A stretch of 64,000 nucleotides of DNA from Azospirillum sp. TSO22-1 (GTDB lineage Bacteria > Pseudomonadota > Alphaproteobacteria > Azospirillales > Azospirillaceae). The translations under genes and the position numbers were made by a program. The stretch is taken from assembly GCF_003116015.1 (NCBI RefSeq), contig NZ_LGQZ01000079.1:107402-171401 (forward strand), read 5' to 3'. The notes under the pieces were generated by a model that saw only the letters and a list, made by a program, of their open reading frames with translations, ran no database searches and was not told the origin of the DNA. This document shows positions 45,295 to 53,796 of the stretch, one piece after another (positions within the stretch are counted from its first letter, which is position 1; each line of letters begins with the position of its first letter).

Positions 45295-46848
45295 ATGTAT
45301 TTCGGCGAGGATCCCCTGTTCGGGCTTCTGCGGCGCATCGGCAAGCCGGTCGCGGGGCACCGCCCCTGGCCGCGCTACGCCACCACGGCGGGCGGCTGGC
45401 GCACCATGATCGAGGCGCTGGGCGGCAACGGCTGGTCGCTGCTGGGGCTGTGGGCCGAGCCCGGCACGGTGCACGCGGCGATCCGCGAGGACATGGCCGG
45501 CGATCTCGCCGTCGTCTCGCTGGACTGCCCGGACGGCACGTTCCCCAGCCTGAGTGCCGCGCGCCCTGGCGCCATCCGGCTGGAGCGCGCCATCCAGGAC
45601 CTGTTCGGCCTGACGGCGGAGCGGCTGACCGACGCGCGCCCGTGGCTCGACCACGACCGCTGGGGCGTGCGCCGGCCGCTGTCGGACAAGCCCGCCGCGC
45701 CGATGCCGAACCCGCCGCCCTACACCTTCCTGCCCGTCGAGGGCGAGGGGCTGCATCAGGTGCCGGTCGGCCCGGTGCACGCCGGCATCATCGAGCCCGG
45801 CCACTTCCGCTTCACCTGCAACGGCGAGACGGTGGTGCGGCTGGAGGAGCAGCTGGGCTGGGTGCACAAGGGCATCGAGGGGCTGATGCGCGGCAAGCCG
45901 GTCGAGGATGCGGCGAAGCTCGCCGCCCGGGTGTCCGGCGACAGCACGGTGGCCTACTCCCTGGCCTTCGCGCAGGCGGTGGAATCGGCGCTGGGCGTCG
46001 CGGTGCCGCCGCGCGCCGTGTGGCTGCGCGCGCTGATGGCGGAGCTGGAGCGCACCGCCAACCACCTGGGCGACATCGGCGCCGTCTGCAACGACGCCGC
46101 CTTCGCCTTCATGCTTGCGGAACTCAGCCGACTGCGCGAGCTGGTGGCGCGCACGGCGGACGCCTGCTTCGGCCACCGGCTGATGATGGACCGCGTGGTG
46201 CCCGGCGGCGTCGCCGTGGACATCAGCGAGGACGGCCCGGCGCGCCTGCTGGAACTGGTGGCGGAGCTGCGCCGCCGCTTCCCGCCGCTGGTGGCGATCT
46301 ACGAGAACAAGGCCAGCCTGCAGGACCGCACGGTGGGCACTGGCGTCGTCTCGGGCAGCCTGGTCAACCGCTTCGGCGCCGGCGGGCACGTCGGGCGCGC
46401 CTCGGGGCGCGGGCTGGACGCACGGCGCACCCCGTCCTACGCGCCCTACGAGGACCTGGAGTTCGAGGTGCCGGTGCGCACCGAGGGCGACGTCAACGCC
46501 CGCGTCTGGATCCGCATCTGCGAGGTGGAGCAGAGCCTCGGCCTCGTCGAGCAGATCGTCAAGCGCATGCCCGGCGCGCCGCGCAACGAGAAGGGCGAGC
46601 GACCGCTGCCGCGCGTGCCGGTTGAGGGTCCCGGCGGCGAGGGCATGGCCCTGGTGGAGAGCTTCCGCGGCGAGATCCTGGTGTGGGTGCGGGTGAACCC
46701 GGACGGGACCATCGACCGCTGCCACCCGCGCGACCCGTCCTGGTTCCAGTGGCCGCTGCTGGAGGCGGCGATCGAGGGCAACATCGTGGCCGACTTCCCG
46801 CTCTGCAACAAGTCGTTCAACTGCTCCTACTCCGGGCACGACCTCTGA
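45295..46848 (+). CDS. [NiFe]-hydrogenase-like large subunit (NuoC-NuoD fusion) lacking metal-site cysteines
   Basis: A 517-residue HycE/HyfG-type protein: NuoC-like N-terminal part (about 30-150) fused to a NuoD/hydrogenase large-subunit core (HFRFTCNGETVVRLEEQLGWVHKGIE; ELERTANHLGDIGAVCND). Group-4 hydrogenases bind Ni-Fe through RxCGxC and DPCxxC. Here the first motif reads R212-V-S214-G-D-S217, so both cysteines are serines. The C-terminus reads PLC504NKSFNC510SYSGHDL, with cysteines spaced by five residues, not two. A [NiFe] site cannot be assembled normally. This fits the hydrogenase-related (Ehr) complexes. It lies between hyfF (6-base gap) and the small subunit. Confidence 0.88.
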   Translation: MYFGEDPLFGLLRRIGKPVAGHRPWPRYATTAGGWRTMIEALGGNGWSLLGLWAEPGTVHAAIREDMAGDLAVVSLDCPDGTFPSLSAARPGAIRLERAIQDLFGLTAERLTDARPWLDHDRWGVRRPLSDKPAAPMPNPPPYTFLPVEGEGLHQVPVGPVHAGIIEPGHFRFTCNGETVVRLEEQLGWVHKGIEGLMRGKPVEDAAKLAARVSGDSTVAYSLAFAQAVESALGVAVPPRAVWLRALMAELERTANHLGDIGAVCNDAAFAFMLAELSRLRELVARTADACFGHRLMMDRVVPGGVAVDISEDGPARLLELVAELRRRFPPLVAIYENKASLQDRTVGTGVVSGSLVNRFGAGGHVGRASGRGLDARRTPSYAPYEDLEFEVPVRTEGDVNARVWIRICEVEQSLGLVEQIVKRMPGAPRNEKGERPLPRVPVEGPGGEGMALVESFRGEILVWVRVNPDGTIDRCHPRDPSWFQWPLLEAAIEGNIVADFPLCNKSFNCSYSGHDL

Positions 46849-47369
46849 TGCTGACGCACATCCTCAAGGCCCTGCGCGGCGGCCCGGTCACCGAAGATGC
46901 ACCCCCGGCGTCGCGCGACGCGCTGGAGGAACTGGGCGCCAGGCTCCGAACGGCGACGCAGGCGCGGCTGGGCCGCAGCCTGTCGATCCGCGAGGTCGAC
47001 GCCGGCTCGTGCAACGCGTGCGAGCTGGAGGTCCACGCGCTCAACAACCCGGTCTACGACCTGGAGCGCTTCGGCATCCGCTTCGTGGCGTCGCCACGCC
47101 ACGCCGACGTGCTGCTGGTGACCGGCCCGGTGAGCAAGAACATGCGGGAAGCGCTCCACCGCACCTGGGACGCCACGCCGGACCCCAAGTGGGTGGTCGC
47201 CTGCGGCGCCTGCGCCATCGACGGCGGGCTGTTCAAGGACGGCTATGCGGTGACCGGCGGCGTGTCCGAGGTGGTGCCCGTCGACCTGCACATCCCCGGC
47301 TGCCCGCCGCGCCCGGTCGAGCTGCTGGCGGGGCTGCTGGCGCTGCTGGAGACCAGCGCGGGGAAATAA
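46848..47369 (+). CDS. Hydrogenase-like small subunit (NuoB type)
   Basis: A 173-residue NuoB/HycG-type subunit that carries one 4Fe-4S cluster. Ligand cysteines are conserved: C55 and C58 in DAGSCNACELE, C119 in VACGACA (C122 also present) and C152 in IPGCPPRP. So an electron-carrying cluster is kept although the neighbouring large subunit has lost its [NiFe] cysteines. It shares one base with the large-subunit stop. It ends the six-gene unit. No HyfA/HyfH-type ferredoxin subunit or hyp maturation genes occur in the window. Confidence 0.92.
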   Translation: MLTHILKALRGGPVTEDAPPASRDALEELGARLRTATQARLGRSLSIREVDAGSCNACELEVHALNNPVYDLERFGIRFVASPRHADVLLVTGPVSKNMREALHRTWDATPDPKWVVACGACAIDGGLFKDGYAVTGGVSEVVPVDLHIPGCPPRPVELLAGLLALLETSAGK

Positions 47370-47374
47370 AACAC

Positions 47375-47401
47375 CCCTCCCCCGCCGGAGGCGGGGGAGG
47401 G
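47375..47401. terminator. Hairpin between converging hydrogenase-like and AAA-ankyrin genes
   Basis: Perfect 12-bp inverted repeat (CCCTCCCCCGCC / GGCGGGGGAGGG) with a 3-base loop. It sits 5 bases after the small subunit and 9 bases before the stop of the converging gene, so it can end both transcripts. Confidence 0.65.
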
Positions 47402-47410
47402 CTTCCATGG

Positions 47411-49714
47411 CTACCGTCCCATCAGCGTGCCCACCACCTGGGTGTGCCCCTGCTGGCGGCCGAGCGTGATGGCGGAGTTGCCCATCTGGTCGGTGCGGTT
47501 CGGGTTGGCGCCGGCGTCCACCAGCAGGCGGACCACCGCCTCGTTGCCGGCGTGCGCGGCGTACATCAGCGCCGTCCAGCCGTGGTTGGCCGCGCGGTCG
47601 ACCGCCGCGCCGCGGGCCAGCAGGGCGCGCGCCACCCCGGCGTGGCCGCGCGCCGCCGCCGCCATCAGCGCGGTCTTGCCGTCGTCGTTGCCGGCGTTGA
47701 CGTTGGCCCCGGCGTCGGCGAGCATCGCCACGATCTCGTCGCGTCCGTTCCACGCCGCGTACATGATCGCGGTGGCACCGTCGCGGGTGCGCAGGTTGGC
47801 GTTGGCGCCGCGCTCCAGCAGCTGGCGCGCCGCGTCGCGCAGCCCGGCCTCGGCGGCGAGCATCAGCGGCGTCTTGCCGTTCTCCAGGCGCTTGTTCGGG
47901 TCGTGGTGCCCGGCCGCCAGCGCGGCGCGCAGGGCCGCCGGCTGGCCGAGGATCGCCAGCGTCGCCTCCTGGTCGGCGAAGACGTCGGCGGCGTCGGAGG
48001 GCGACAGCTTGGCCGGCTCCGGCTTGGCCGCGGTGGTCTCGCCCTTGAGCTGGGCGCGCAGCGCCGGGTCGTCGGGGCTGACCGCCAGCGCGCGCTCCAG
48101 GTAGCGGCGCGCCTCGGAGCTGTTGCCGTCCTTCTCGGCGTAGGCCGCCCAGCGCCGGTAGGTGTCCACCATCGCCGCCACCAGCGCGGGGATTTCCGGA
48201 GAATCGGGCGCCAGCTCGCGGAGGCGCTGCACCGTTTCGTTGGCGTTGTCGCCCGGCGGGGTGGTCAGGCGCTTGCTGGCGATCTGGCGGCGCGCCTGCT
48301 CGACGAGAGCCTGGACGCGTTCGGTGGCGGCCTCGGCCGGCGCGGCGTTCTGCGGCGGGGCGCCCGGCGTCGGGGCCGGCGCCACGGCAACCGCGGGCGG
48401 CGCGGCGGGCGGCGGCGGGAGGTCGGGCAGCGGCACGGGCGCGATCTGGGGGGCCGTGGCCCACGGGATGGTCGGCGGCAGCGGCCCGGCATCGGGTGCC
48501 GATTCGGAGCGCGGCAGCGGCGGTACCAGCGGGGCCGGAGCCATCGGGGCGGGCGCCGGTGGTTCGGCAGCGGGCGGGCGGGGGTGCGGGCGCTCGCCGG
48601 CGGGAGATTGGACGGGTGGCGGCAGCGCAGCGACGCGCTCGCCGGTGTGCGGCTCGGCCAGAGGGAGATTGGTGGGCGGGAGAGTGGCTGGCGGGAGAGT
48701 GGCGGGCGCCAGGTCGGCCAGCGCCGGGTAGCGGCTGCGTTCGAGCGCCAGCGCGTCGCTGTTCTCGGCGCTCTCGCCGCCCGGCGGCCAGCCGAAGGTG
48801 TCGCGCGACCACGCGCCGACCGCCGCGCCGGCGTCGGTCCACAGCGCGTCCGCCTTGCCGCGCAGGTCGGCGGCGGTGCGGTCGAAGTCCATGTCCATGT
48901 CCTCGCCGAACGGCTGGACGGCGACCATCGCGCCGGCCCCGGCGACGGCGAGCGCCAGCGCCGCCACCGCCCACGCGCCGGCCCGGCCACGGCGCGGCGG
49001 CGCGACGCCGAGCGACGGCGGCACCGTCCACTCCGATGCGGGACGCGCCTCGGGCTCTGGGAGCGACTCGGCGACGGCGACGGGCGGGCGATGGGTGCGG
49101 GCGAAGCTGATCGGGGTGACCGCCGCGTCGTCGTGCTCCTGCGGCGCCGCCGAGGGCGGGGCGCCGCCGATCAGGCGGTAGATGACGCCGAGGTCGCGCA
49201 CCGCCTGCTGCAGCGCCGGGCGGGACAGCAGGCGTTCCAGCTCCGGCGCGCCGGACAGCAGGATCTGCACGAAGCGGCCGCTCGCGGTCTCCGCCCGGGA
49301 GAGGTCGGCGAGGTCGGCCAGCGTCGCCGGGGCCAGCAGGTGGGCGTCGTCCACCGCCAGCAGGCCGCTGCCGGCGAGGTCGAGCTGGCTCTCAAGTTCG
49401 CCGACCAGCGCGTCGAAGTCGGCCTCCTCCCCGGCGGGCCGGATGCCGGCGGCGTCCGCGGCGGCGGCGACCAGATCCTCGACCTGCATGCCGTGCTGCG
49501 CCACCACCGGCAGCACCAGCGAGCCGTCGGCCGCCACCTGTCCGATGACGCGGGCGAACACGTCGGTACGCTCCGCCCCGGTGCCGCCGGCCAGCACCAT
49601 CAGGCGCTTGCGGGCGAGCAGGGCGAGGAGAAGTCCGTCGTAAGCCTCCTGCTGGTCGGTGCGAAGGGAAGCGGCGCCGCGGCGCGGCGAGGGTTGCTGA
49701 GCGTGACGGTCCAT
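47411..49714 (-). CDS. ExeA-like ATPase domain fused to TPR and ankyrin repeats
   Basis: A 767-residue single-pass membrane protein. Residues about 15-190 resemble the cytoplasmic AAA ATPase of ExeA/GspA, but the Walker A reads GGTGAERT (43-50) with Arg49 in place of lysine; Walker B is LLAVDD (118-123). A membrane helix follows (about 242-264), then a long Pro/Ala-rich periplasmic linker, a TPR-like segment (DGNSSEARRYLERALAVSPDD) and at least four ankyrin repeats (GKTPLMLAAEAG, GATAIMYAAWNG, GKTALMAAAARG, GWTALMYAAHAG) plus a fifth partial one. ExeA proteins usually carry a peptidoglycan-binding or SPOR domain here. Function likely structural or envelope-related; I do not know a named family with this order. 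Confidence 0.75.
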   Translation of the reverse strand: MDRHAQQPSPRRGAASLRTDQQEAYDGLLLALLARKRLMVLAGGTGAERTDVFARVIGQVAADGSLVLPVVAQHGMQVEDLVAAAADAAGIRPAGEEADFDALVGELESQLDLAGSGLLAVDDAHLLAPATLADLADLSRAETASGRFVQILLSGAPELERLLSRPALQQAVRDLGVIYRLIGGAPPSAAPQEHDDAAVTPISFARTHRPPVAVAESLPEPEARPASEWTVPPSLGVAPPRRGRAGAWAVAALALAVAGAGAMVAVQPFGEDMDMDFDRTAADLRGKADALWTDAGAAVGAWSRDTFGWPPGGESAENSDALALERSRYPALADLAPATLPPATLPPTNLPLAEPHTGERVAALPPPVQSPAGERPHPRPPAAEPPAPAPMAPAPLVPPLPRSESAPDAGPLPPTIPWATAPQIAPVPLPDLPPPPAAPPAVAVAPAPTPGAPPQNAAPAEAATERVQALVEQARRQIASKRLTTPPGDNANETVQRLRELAPDSPEIPALVAAMVDTYRRWAAYAEKDGNSSEARRYLERALAVSPDDPALRAQLKGETTAAKPEPAKLSPSDAADVFADQEATLAILGQPAALRAALAAGHHDPNKRLENGKTPLMLAAEAGLRDAARQLLERGANANLRTRDGATAIMYAAWNGRDEIVAMLADAGANVNAGNDDGKTALMAAAARGHAGVARALLARGAAVDRAANHGWTALMYAAHAGNEAVVRLLVDAGANPNRTDQMGNSAITLGRQQGHTQVVGTLMGR

Positions 49715-49904
49715 GGAGCTGCGTCGGCCTGTGCAAATTCGAGACCCGACCTTGAGTCTAGTGACGGACTCGCCCTGTGCGACGGTGCAAACGGGCGGTC
49801 CCCACCCTCTTCCGGGGGAGCGGGGCACCACGGGAGGGCTGGCCGGACGCCGGGTGCGCGGTATAGGCTGCCGCCCCCGCACGCCCTCACCCCGAGCCCG
49901 TTCC

Positions 49905-50810
49905 ATGCGCATCGGCATCGACCTCGGCGGCACTAAGATCGCCGCCGTCGCCCTCGACGACCAGGGGGTGGAACGCGCCCGCACCCGCGCCGGCACGCCG
50001 CGCGCCTACGACGCCACGCTGGCGGATCTCGCCGATGCGGTGGCGGAACTGGAGCGCGCCGCCGGGCCGGCGCGCGGCGTCGGCATCAGCCTGCCCGGCG
50101 TGGTCGATCCGGCGGCCGGGACGGTGCGGGCGGTCAACCTGCCGTGGCTCGACGGGCGGCCCTTCGCCGCCGACCTCGCGGCGCGCTGCGGGCGCTGCGT
50201 GCGCATCGCCAACGACGGCAACTGCTTCGCGCTGTCGGAGGCGGTGGACGGTGCCGCCGCCGGGTGCGACGTGGTGTTCGGCGTCATCCTCGGCACCGGC
50301 GTCGGCGGTGGGCTGGTGGCCGGCGGGCGCATCCTGGCCGGTGCCAACGCGCTGGCCGGGGAATGGGGGCACACGCCGCTGCCCTGGCGGAACGAGGCGG
50401 AGGACGGCCCGGCGGAGCCTTGCGGCTGCGGCCGGCCGGGCTGCGTCGAGACGCTGCTGTGCGGCGCCGGGCTCGCCCGGCTGCACCACCGCCACACCGG
50501 CGAGGCGCTGGACCCGCCGGAGATCGCCCGGCGCGCCGAAGCCGGCGACCCGGCGGCGCGCGCCACCCTGGATCGCCACGCCGACGCGCTGGCGCGGGCG
50601 CTGGCGGTGGTCGTGCATATCCTCGACCCCGACGCGGTGGTGATCGGCGGCGGGCTGTCGCACCTGCCGGGACTGGCCGGGGCGGCGTCGGCGAGGCTCG
50701 GCCGCTACACGCTGGCGCCGGCGCCGCGCACGCGGATCGTCCGGGCGCGGCATGGCGCCGAGAGCGGCATGCGCGGCGCCGCCTGGCTGTGGCCAAAAGA
50801 CAACCGCTGA
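49905..50810 (+). CDS. ROK-family sugar kinase, probably N-acetylglucosamine kinase
   Basis: A 301-residue ROK kinase. Phosphate-binding GIDLGGTKIAAVALD at the N-terminus, catalytic aspartate in ANDGNCFAL, ATP motif GTGVGGGLVAGG and the ROK zinc motif with cysteines in CGCGRPGCVE. NagA lies 570 bases away on the opposite strand, so the kinase likely phosphorylates GlcNAc to GlcNAc-6-P, the NagA substrate. The start at 49905 is just before the conserved MRIGIDLGGT. It is divergent from the AAA-ankyrin gene. Confidence 0.85.
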   Translation: MRIGIDLGGTKIAAVALDDQGVERARTRAGTPRAYDATLADLADAVAELERAAGPARGVGISLPGVVDPAAGTVRAVNLPWLDGRPFAADLAARCGRCVRIANDGNCFALSEAVDGAAAGCDVVFGVILGTGVGGGLVAGGRILAGANALAGEWGHTPLPWRNEAEDGPAEPCGCGRPGCVETLLCGAGLARLHHRHTGEALDPPEIARRAEAGDPAARATLDRHADALARALAVVVHILDPDAVVIGGGLSHLPGLAGAASARLGRYTLAPAPRTRIVRARHGAESGMRGAAWLWPKDNR

Positions 50811-50860
50811 TTGGCACGATGTTTGCGGGAAATGGGGCATCACACGGAAAGCGGTGCCCT

Positions 50861-51175
50861 ATGATTCACGGAAATGGCGGATTCGAGCGCGTGGCCAAAC
50901 TGAACGCGTCGCAGATTGCAAACCGAATTGCATATCGCGGTATGGAAAGCGCCAAGCCGCCACGCCGCCGGCTGGAGCAGGCCTGCGTGTTGCTTCAGGA
51001 CGCCGTGGAGGAGCTGGAAGGGGTGCTGGATGCCTTGCCGTCGCCGCACGCCCACGGCGCGGACGAGGTGCACGAGGCCATCGGCACCATCATGGAGACG
51101 CTGCGTCTGCTGAACACTGCCTACAGCAGCCTGGAGACGCGCGACACGCTGCGGATCGTCCGCGGCGTGGAGTAA
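50861..51175 (+). CDS. Small hypothetical coiled-coil protein
   Basis: A 104-residue protein whose C-terminal two thirds are predicted helical (EQACVLLQDAVEELEGVLDAL, VHEAIGTIMETLRLLNTAYSSL). No membrane helix. Starts 50 bases after the kinase, perhaps as part of its transcript. An internal ATG at 50942 (MESAKPPRRR) is an alternative start. No family recognised. Confidence 0.55.
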   Translation: MIHGNGGFERVAKLNASQIANRIAYRGMESAKPPRRRLEQACVLLQDAVEELEGVLDALPSPHAHGADEVHEAIGTIMETLRLLNTAYSSLETRDTLRIVRGVE

Positions 51176-51180
51176 GAGCG

Positions 51181-51221
51181 GAGCCTGCCCCTCTCCCGCA
51201 CCGCGGGGGAGGGGGCTCTTT
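51181..51221 (+). terminator. GC-rich terminator-like hairpin
   Basis: GAGCCTGCCCCTCTCCCGC pairs imperfectly with GCGGGGGAGGGGGCTC and is followed by TTT. It starts 6 bases after the 104-residue gene. Confidence 0.6.
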
Positions 51222-51232
51222 GCGGACGGGAT

Positions 51233-51295
51233 TCAGTCGCTGATCGTCTGCCAGAAGAAGAAGACCGCGGCGAGGGCCAGCAGGGCGATGTCCAT
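51233..51295 (-). CDS. Possible 20-residue membrane microprotein
   Basis: An ATG at 51295 with GGGAG at 7-base spacing opens a 21-codon frame encoding MDIALLALAAVFFFWQTISD, a single hydrophobic helix. It lies 84 bases downstream of nagA on the same strand. Very short frames occur by chance in GC-rich DNA, so this is weak, but the good ribosome-binding site and helix-like composition make it worth listing. Confidence 0.3.
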   Translation of the reverse strand: MDIALLALAAVFFFWQTISD

Positions 51296-51378
51296 GACGG
51301 GACTCCCAGGATTGTAAGGGTTGAAGCGGGTTCGGACGCTTCTATACGCCGGATCGCGCGGCGGGGGGAGCCCCCGAT

Positions 51379-52518
51379 TCAGCACCGCTCCATTTTTCCG
51401 GCGACCCAGGTGGCCAGGGGACGCACGTCGTCGTCCAAGTGCACGAGGTCGGCCGCCAGACCCGGCAGGAGGCGGCCCCGGCGGTCGGCGATTCCCAGGA
51501 AGTCGGCGGGGTAGGCGGCGGCCATGCGCAGCGCCTCGTCCAGCGGAATGCCGATTCGCCGCACGCAGTTGCGCACCGCCGTCGCCATGTCGAGCGCCGA
51601 GCCGGCCAGGCGCCCGTCGGCGCTGACGCAGCGGCCGTCGCGCACCGTCACCGTCTCGCCGTACAGCTGGAAATCGCCGGGGGGCGCCCCGACCGGCGGC
51701 ATGGCGTCGGTGACCAGGAACAGCGTGCCCGCCGGCTTGGCCGTCCAGGCGAGGCGCACCGCGGCGTCGTGCACGTGGTGACCGTCCACGATGATGCCGC
51801 ACCGCACGCGGTCGTCGGTGAGCGCCGCGCCGACCGCGCCGGGCTCGCGGTGGCCGAGCGGGCTCATGGCGTTGTAGAGGTGGGTGACGCCGCTCACCCC
51901 GGACGCGATGCCGGCCTCCATCTGCTCCCAGGTCGCCGCGGTGTGGCCGGCGCAGACCCGGACGCCGCGCGCGGCAAGGTCGCGGATCACCTCGGAGGGC
52001 ACCGTCTCCGGCGCCAGGGTGACCAGCGTGCGGCCGGGGCCGAGGCGCGTCATCAGCGCGAGGTCCACGTCGTCCGGCGGGGCGATGAAGCGGGCGTCGT
52101 GCACGCCGCGCCGGCCGGCGTCGATATGCGGACCCTCCAGATGGATGCCGAGCACCCCGGGCTCGCCCGCCGCCAGCGCCGCGGCGACGGCCTCCACCGC
52201 GCGGGCGCGCTTGTCGCGCGAATCGGTGATGAAAGTGGGCAGCAGCGCGGTGGTGCCGAAGCGGCGGTGCGCGGCGACGATGGCGCGGATGCCTTCGACG
52301 TCCGGCCGGTCGTTGAACAGCACGCCGCCGCCGCCGTTCACCTGCAGGTCGATGAAGCCGGGCGCCAGGATGCCGCCGCCCAGCGCATGGCGAGTCGCGC
52401 CGGCCGGCACCTCGGACCGCGGCACGACGCCGAGGATCGAGCCGCCGTCGATCAGCACCGCGGAGTCGGTCAGCACCGCGCTGCCGGTGTGGATCTGGGC
52501 GTCGAGCAGGGCGTCCAC
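51379..52518 (-). CDS. nagA: N-acetylglucosamine-6-phosphate deacetylase
   Basis: A 379-residue amidohydrolase that converts GlcNAc-6-P to glucosamine-6-P. Motifs: FIDLQVNGGGGVLFND, the metal glutamate in HLEGPHID, VCAGHTAATWEQ, THLYNAMSPLGHREPG, GIIVDGHHVHD and the catalytic aspartate in LVTDAMPPVG. The length fits E. coli NagA (382). The start is a GTG at 52518. No nagB is nearby; the ROK kinase across the gap would supply its substrate. Confidence 0.95.
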   Translation of the reverse strand: MDALLDAQIHTGSAVLTDSAVLIDGGSILGVVPRSEVPAGATRHALGGGILAPGFIDLQVNGGGGVLFNDRPDVEGIRAIVAAHRRFGTTALLPTFITDSRDKRARAVEAVAAALAAGEPGVLGIHLEGPHIDAGRRGVHDARFIAPPDDVDLALMTRLGPGRTLVTLAPETVPSEVIRDLAARGVRVCAGHTAATWEQMEAGIASGVSGVTHLYNAMSPLGHREPGAVGAALTDDRVRCGIIVDGHHVHDAAVRLAWTAKPAGTLFLVTDAMPPVGAPPGDFQLYGETVTVRDGRCVSADGRLAGSALDMATAVRNCVRRIGIPLDEALRMAAAYPADFLGIADRRGRLLPGLAADLVHLDDDVRPLATWVAGKMERC

Positions 52519-52662
52519 GGGGCGTCACCGTCCGTTCGGCATGGGTTGTCCGCCCAGCTAACCCGCTGCCTACGCATTCGGCAAGGCCGCAACGGTCAGA
52601 CCGTTGGTATGGTAGGATTATTCCCTTTGTCAGGGCTTGCCGGCCGGCCAAGCTTATGGCAG

Positions 52663-52806
52663 AAAAAAGGCCGCTGAAGTTCAGCGGCCTGAGTTTTAGG
52701 GAGGAAACGCCCAAGAAGGGCGAAGCAGCAATCTCTTGCTGCGCTGCAAAAAATATCAAAAAACCCAGGTGTGGCAACACCGAAGCGCGGCCCCTTTTAC
52801 GGGGCC
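52663..52806 (-). ncRNA. Cluster of hairpins with tandem terminators, possible small RNA locus
   Basis: The 414-base gap between nagA and otsB holds no convincing gene. On the minus strand it reads: hairpin GGCCCC/GGGGCC (52789-52806), terminator-like GGTGT/ACACC (52768-52781) with a T-run, hairpins GCAGCAA/TTGCTGC (52725-52742) and CGCCC/GGGCG (52708-52722), then a strong terminator AGGCCGCTGAA/TTCAGCGGCCT (52668-52690) followed by six Ts. Two terminators in a row without a gene suggest one or two short RNAs. No sure promoter; an AT-rich stretch near 52870-52900 could hold one. Confidence 0.4.
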
Positions 52807-52932
52807 GTCGCTTTTCGGGGTATGCTGTTGCTGCCGCGCCACAATTCGTGCGCGTTCCGGCGGCCGATCGGAAACATAATTACAGTGCTCAGTGTTGAAG
52901 TTGCCGTGAACCCAGGACACGGAGGCTTCCGC

Positions 52933-53736
52933 ATGGGCGAGGCAAGGCCGACCCACCCCCACACGCCGCCGTCCGCCGGGCGGGGCTTCGCGGCGTTCCT
53001 GGAGGCGCTGGCCGGCCGGCGCCCGGCGCTGTTCCTCGACTACGACGGCACGCTGACGCCGATCGTCGACCGGCCGGAGCGCGCGCGGATCGACGACGCC
53101 ACGCGCGCGGCGGTGGCGCGGCTGGCGGTGCTGTGCCCGCTGGCGGTGGTCAGCGGGCGCGACCTCGACGACGTGGCGGGGATGGTCGGGCTGGAGGAAC
53201 TGGTCTACGCCGGCAGCCACGGCTTCGACATCCGCGGACCCGGCCTGCGCACGCAGATCGGCCTGGAGTACGCCCCGGCGCTGGAGCGCGCCGACGCGGC
53301 GTTGCGGCAGCGGCTGGCCGCCGTGCCGGGCGCGCTGGTCGAGCGCAAGCGCTTCGCCATCGCGGTGCACACGCGGCTGGTGGAACCCGCCGCCAAGCCG
53401 GCGGTCGCGGCGGCGGTGCTCGCCGCGGCGGCGGGAGAGGCGGACCTGCGCGTCACCGGCGGCAAGGAGATCCACGAGCTGCGCCCGAACCTGCCGTGGG
53501 ACAAGGGGCGCGCGGTGCTTGCGCTGATCGACGCGCTGGGGCTGGGCAGCGCCGTGCCGGTCTACATCGGCGACGACGAGACCGACGAGGACGCCTTCCG
53601 CGCGCTCGCCGGGCGGGGCATCGGCATCCGGGTGATGGACCGGCCGGACGACACCGCGGCGGCGTGGAGCCTGGGCGATCCGGCCGAGGTGCGGGTGTTC
53701 CTGGAAAGGCTGGCGGGGGCGCTGGAGGGGCGGTGA
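52933..53736 (+). CDS. otsB: Trehalose-6-phosphate phosphatase
   Basis: A 267-residue HAD phosphatase that makes trehalose from trehalose-6-phosphate. The nucleophile motif is FLDYDGTLTPI (D36, D38), motif II VVSGRD, and the late motif IGDDETDEDAF with GKEIHELRP and KGRAV. The ATG at 52933 has GGAGG 7 bases upstream. OtsA, the synthase, is not in the window, so the substrate source is elsewhere. The downstream EamA gene starts after 60 bases. Confidence 0.93.
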   Translation: MGEARPTHPHTPPSAGRGFAAFLEALAGRRPALFLDYDGTLTPIVDRPERARIDDATRAAVARLAVLCPLAVVSGRDLDDVAGMVGLEELVYAGSHGFDIRGPGLRTQIGLEYAPALERADAALRQRLAAVPGALVERKRFAIAVHTRLVEPAAKPAVAAAVLAAAAGEADLRVTGGKEIHELRPNLPWDKGRAVLALIDALGLGSAVPVYIGDDETDEDAFRALAGRGIGIRVMDRPDDTAAAWSLGDPAEVRVFLERLAGALEGR

Positions 53737-53796
53737 CGCGGCGCGAAATGCCGCAGCGGCGGGCGGGGAGGCGCGCGATACTGTCCGGCGGACCAG

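Noticed and set aside
43651..46839. 1062-codon minus-strand frame across the hydrogenase-like genes
   Set aside because: Shadow of hyfF and the large subunit; His/Arg/Gln-rich, no motif.
40222..47369. A functional formate hydrogenlyase or hydrogenase-4
   Set aside because: The [NiFe] ligand cysteines are missing in the large subunit, no hyp maturation genes or formate dehydrogenase are present, and the Hyf ferredoxin-type subunits are absent.
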